From positions 1 to 5,061 of the forward strand of contig JAGGSD010000258.1 of NCBI GenBank assembly GCA_021159265.1: DNA of 5,061 nucleotides, read 5' to 3'. This document shows, in pieces, positions 5,042-5,061 of the stretch (position 1 is the stretch's first letter; each line of letters starts with the position of its first letter). This DNA comes from Syntrophobacterales bacterium (GTDB taxonomy: Bacteria > Desulfobacterota > Syntrophia > Syntrophales > UBA6807). A program made the position numbers and the translations under genes. A model generated the notes under the pieces. That model was not told the DNA's origin. It did not search any database and saw only the letters and a program-made list of their open reading frames with translations.

Positions 5042-5061
5042 TCAAGGTTCAAGGCTCAAGG
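5042..5061. repeat. heptamer tandem repeat TCAAGG(T/C) running out of the window
   Basis: TCAAGGT, TCAAGGC and TCAAGG follow one another at a 7-nt period from 5042 to the window end. Another GTCAAGGT occurs at 5024-5031. This kind of short degenerate heptamer array is frequent in spacers of Desulfobacterota. Its full length cannot be judged because it is cut by the window edge. Confidence 0.6.

Overview
The window looks like a piece of a Gram-negative bacterial chromosome, most likely a Desulfobacterota (former Deltaproteobacteria) lineage close to the Desulfobacterales. The pointers are a DivIVA-type protein in a genome that otherwise looks Gram-negative, the order yggT–divIVA–yggU–murJ–serS, moderate G+C, and AT-rich 'TTTTGAATTTT' and heptameric 'TCAAGGT' repeats in the spacers. 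This placement is an inference from family and repeat style; no marker in the window fixes it. All genes lie on the minus strand, so the order of transcription runs from high to low coordinates.

Reading with transcription: an AT-rich upstream region with heptamer repeats (4964-5061) leads into yggT (small membrane protein) and divIVA (coiled-coil polar/division protein), which overlap by 4 nt. A 419-nt non-coding stretch follows. Most of it is a 261-bp miniature transposable element (3780-4040) with perfect 14-bp terminal inverted repeats beginning GTAA and a perfect 8-bp target-site duplication, TTCGCAAC. This is the signature of the IS66 family. The right arm of the element is itself broken up by GC-rich nested repeats, and a further palindromic repeat block lies at 4051-4141. 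Then come yggU (DUF167), murJ (lipid II flippase) and serS (seryl-tRNA synthetase). Only 18 nt beyond the serS stop is tRNA-Ser(UGA), followed by tRNA-Ser(GCU) and tRNA-Arg(ACG), all on the same strand with encoded CCA ends.

Functionally, yggT, divIVA and murJ belong to envelope growth and division, while serS and the tRNAs belong to translation. The tight packing suggests one or two read-through transcripts. The striking arrangement is a synthetase directly followed by two of its own tRNA substrates. Apart from the transposable element and the spacer repeats this is ordinary housekeeping sequence; I see no phage, defence, CRISPR or secondary-metabolism system. The most informative unusual item is the non-autonomous IS66-like element, because both its termini and its target duplication can be read directly.
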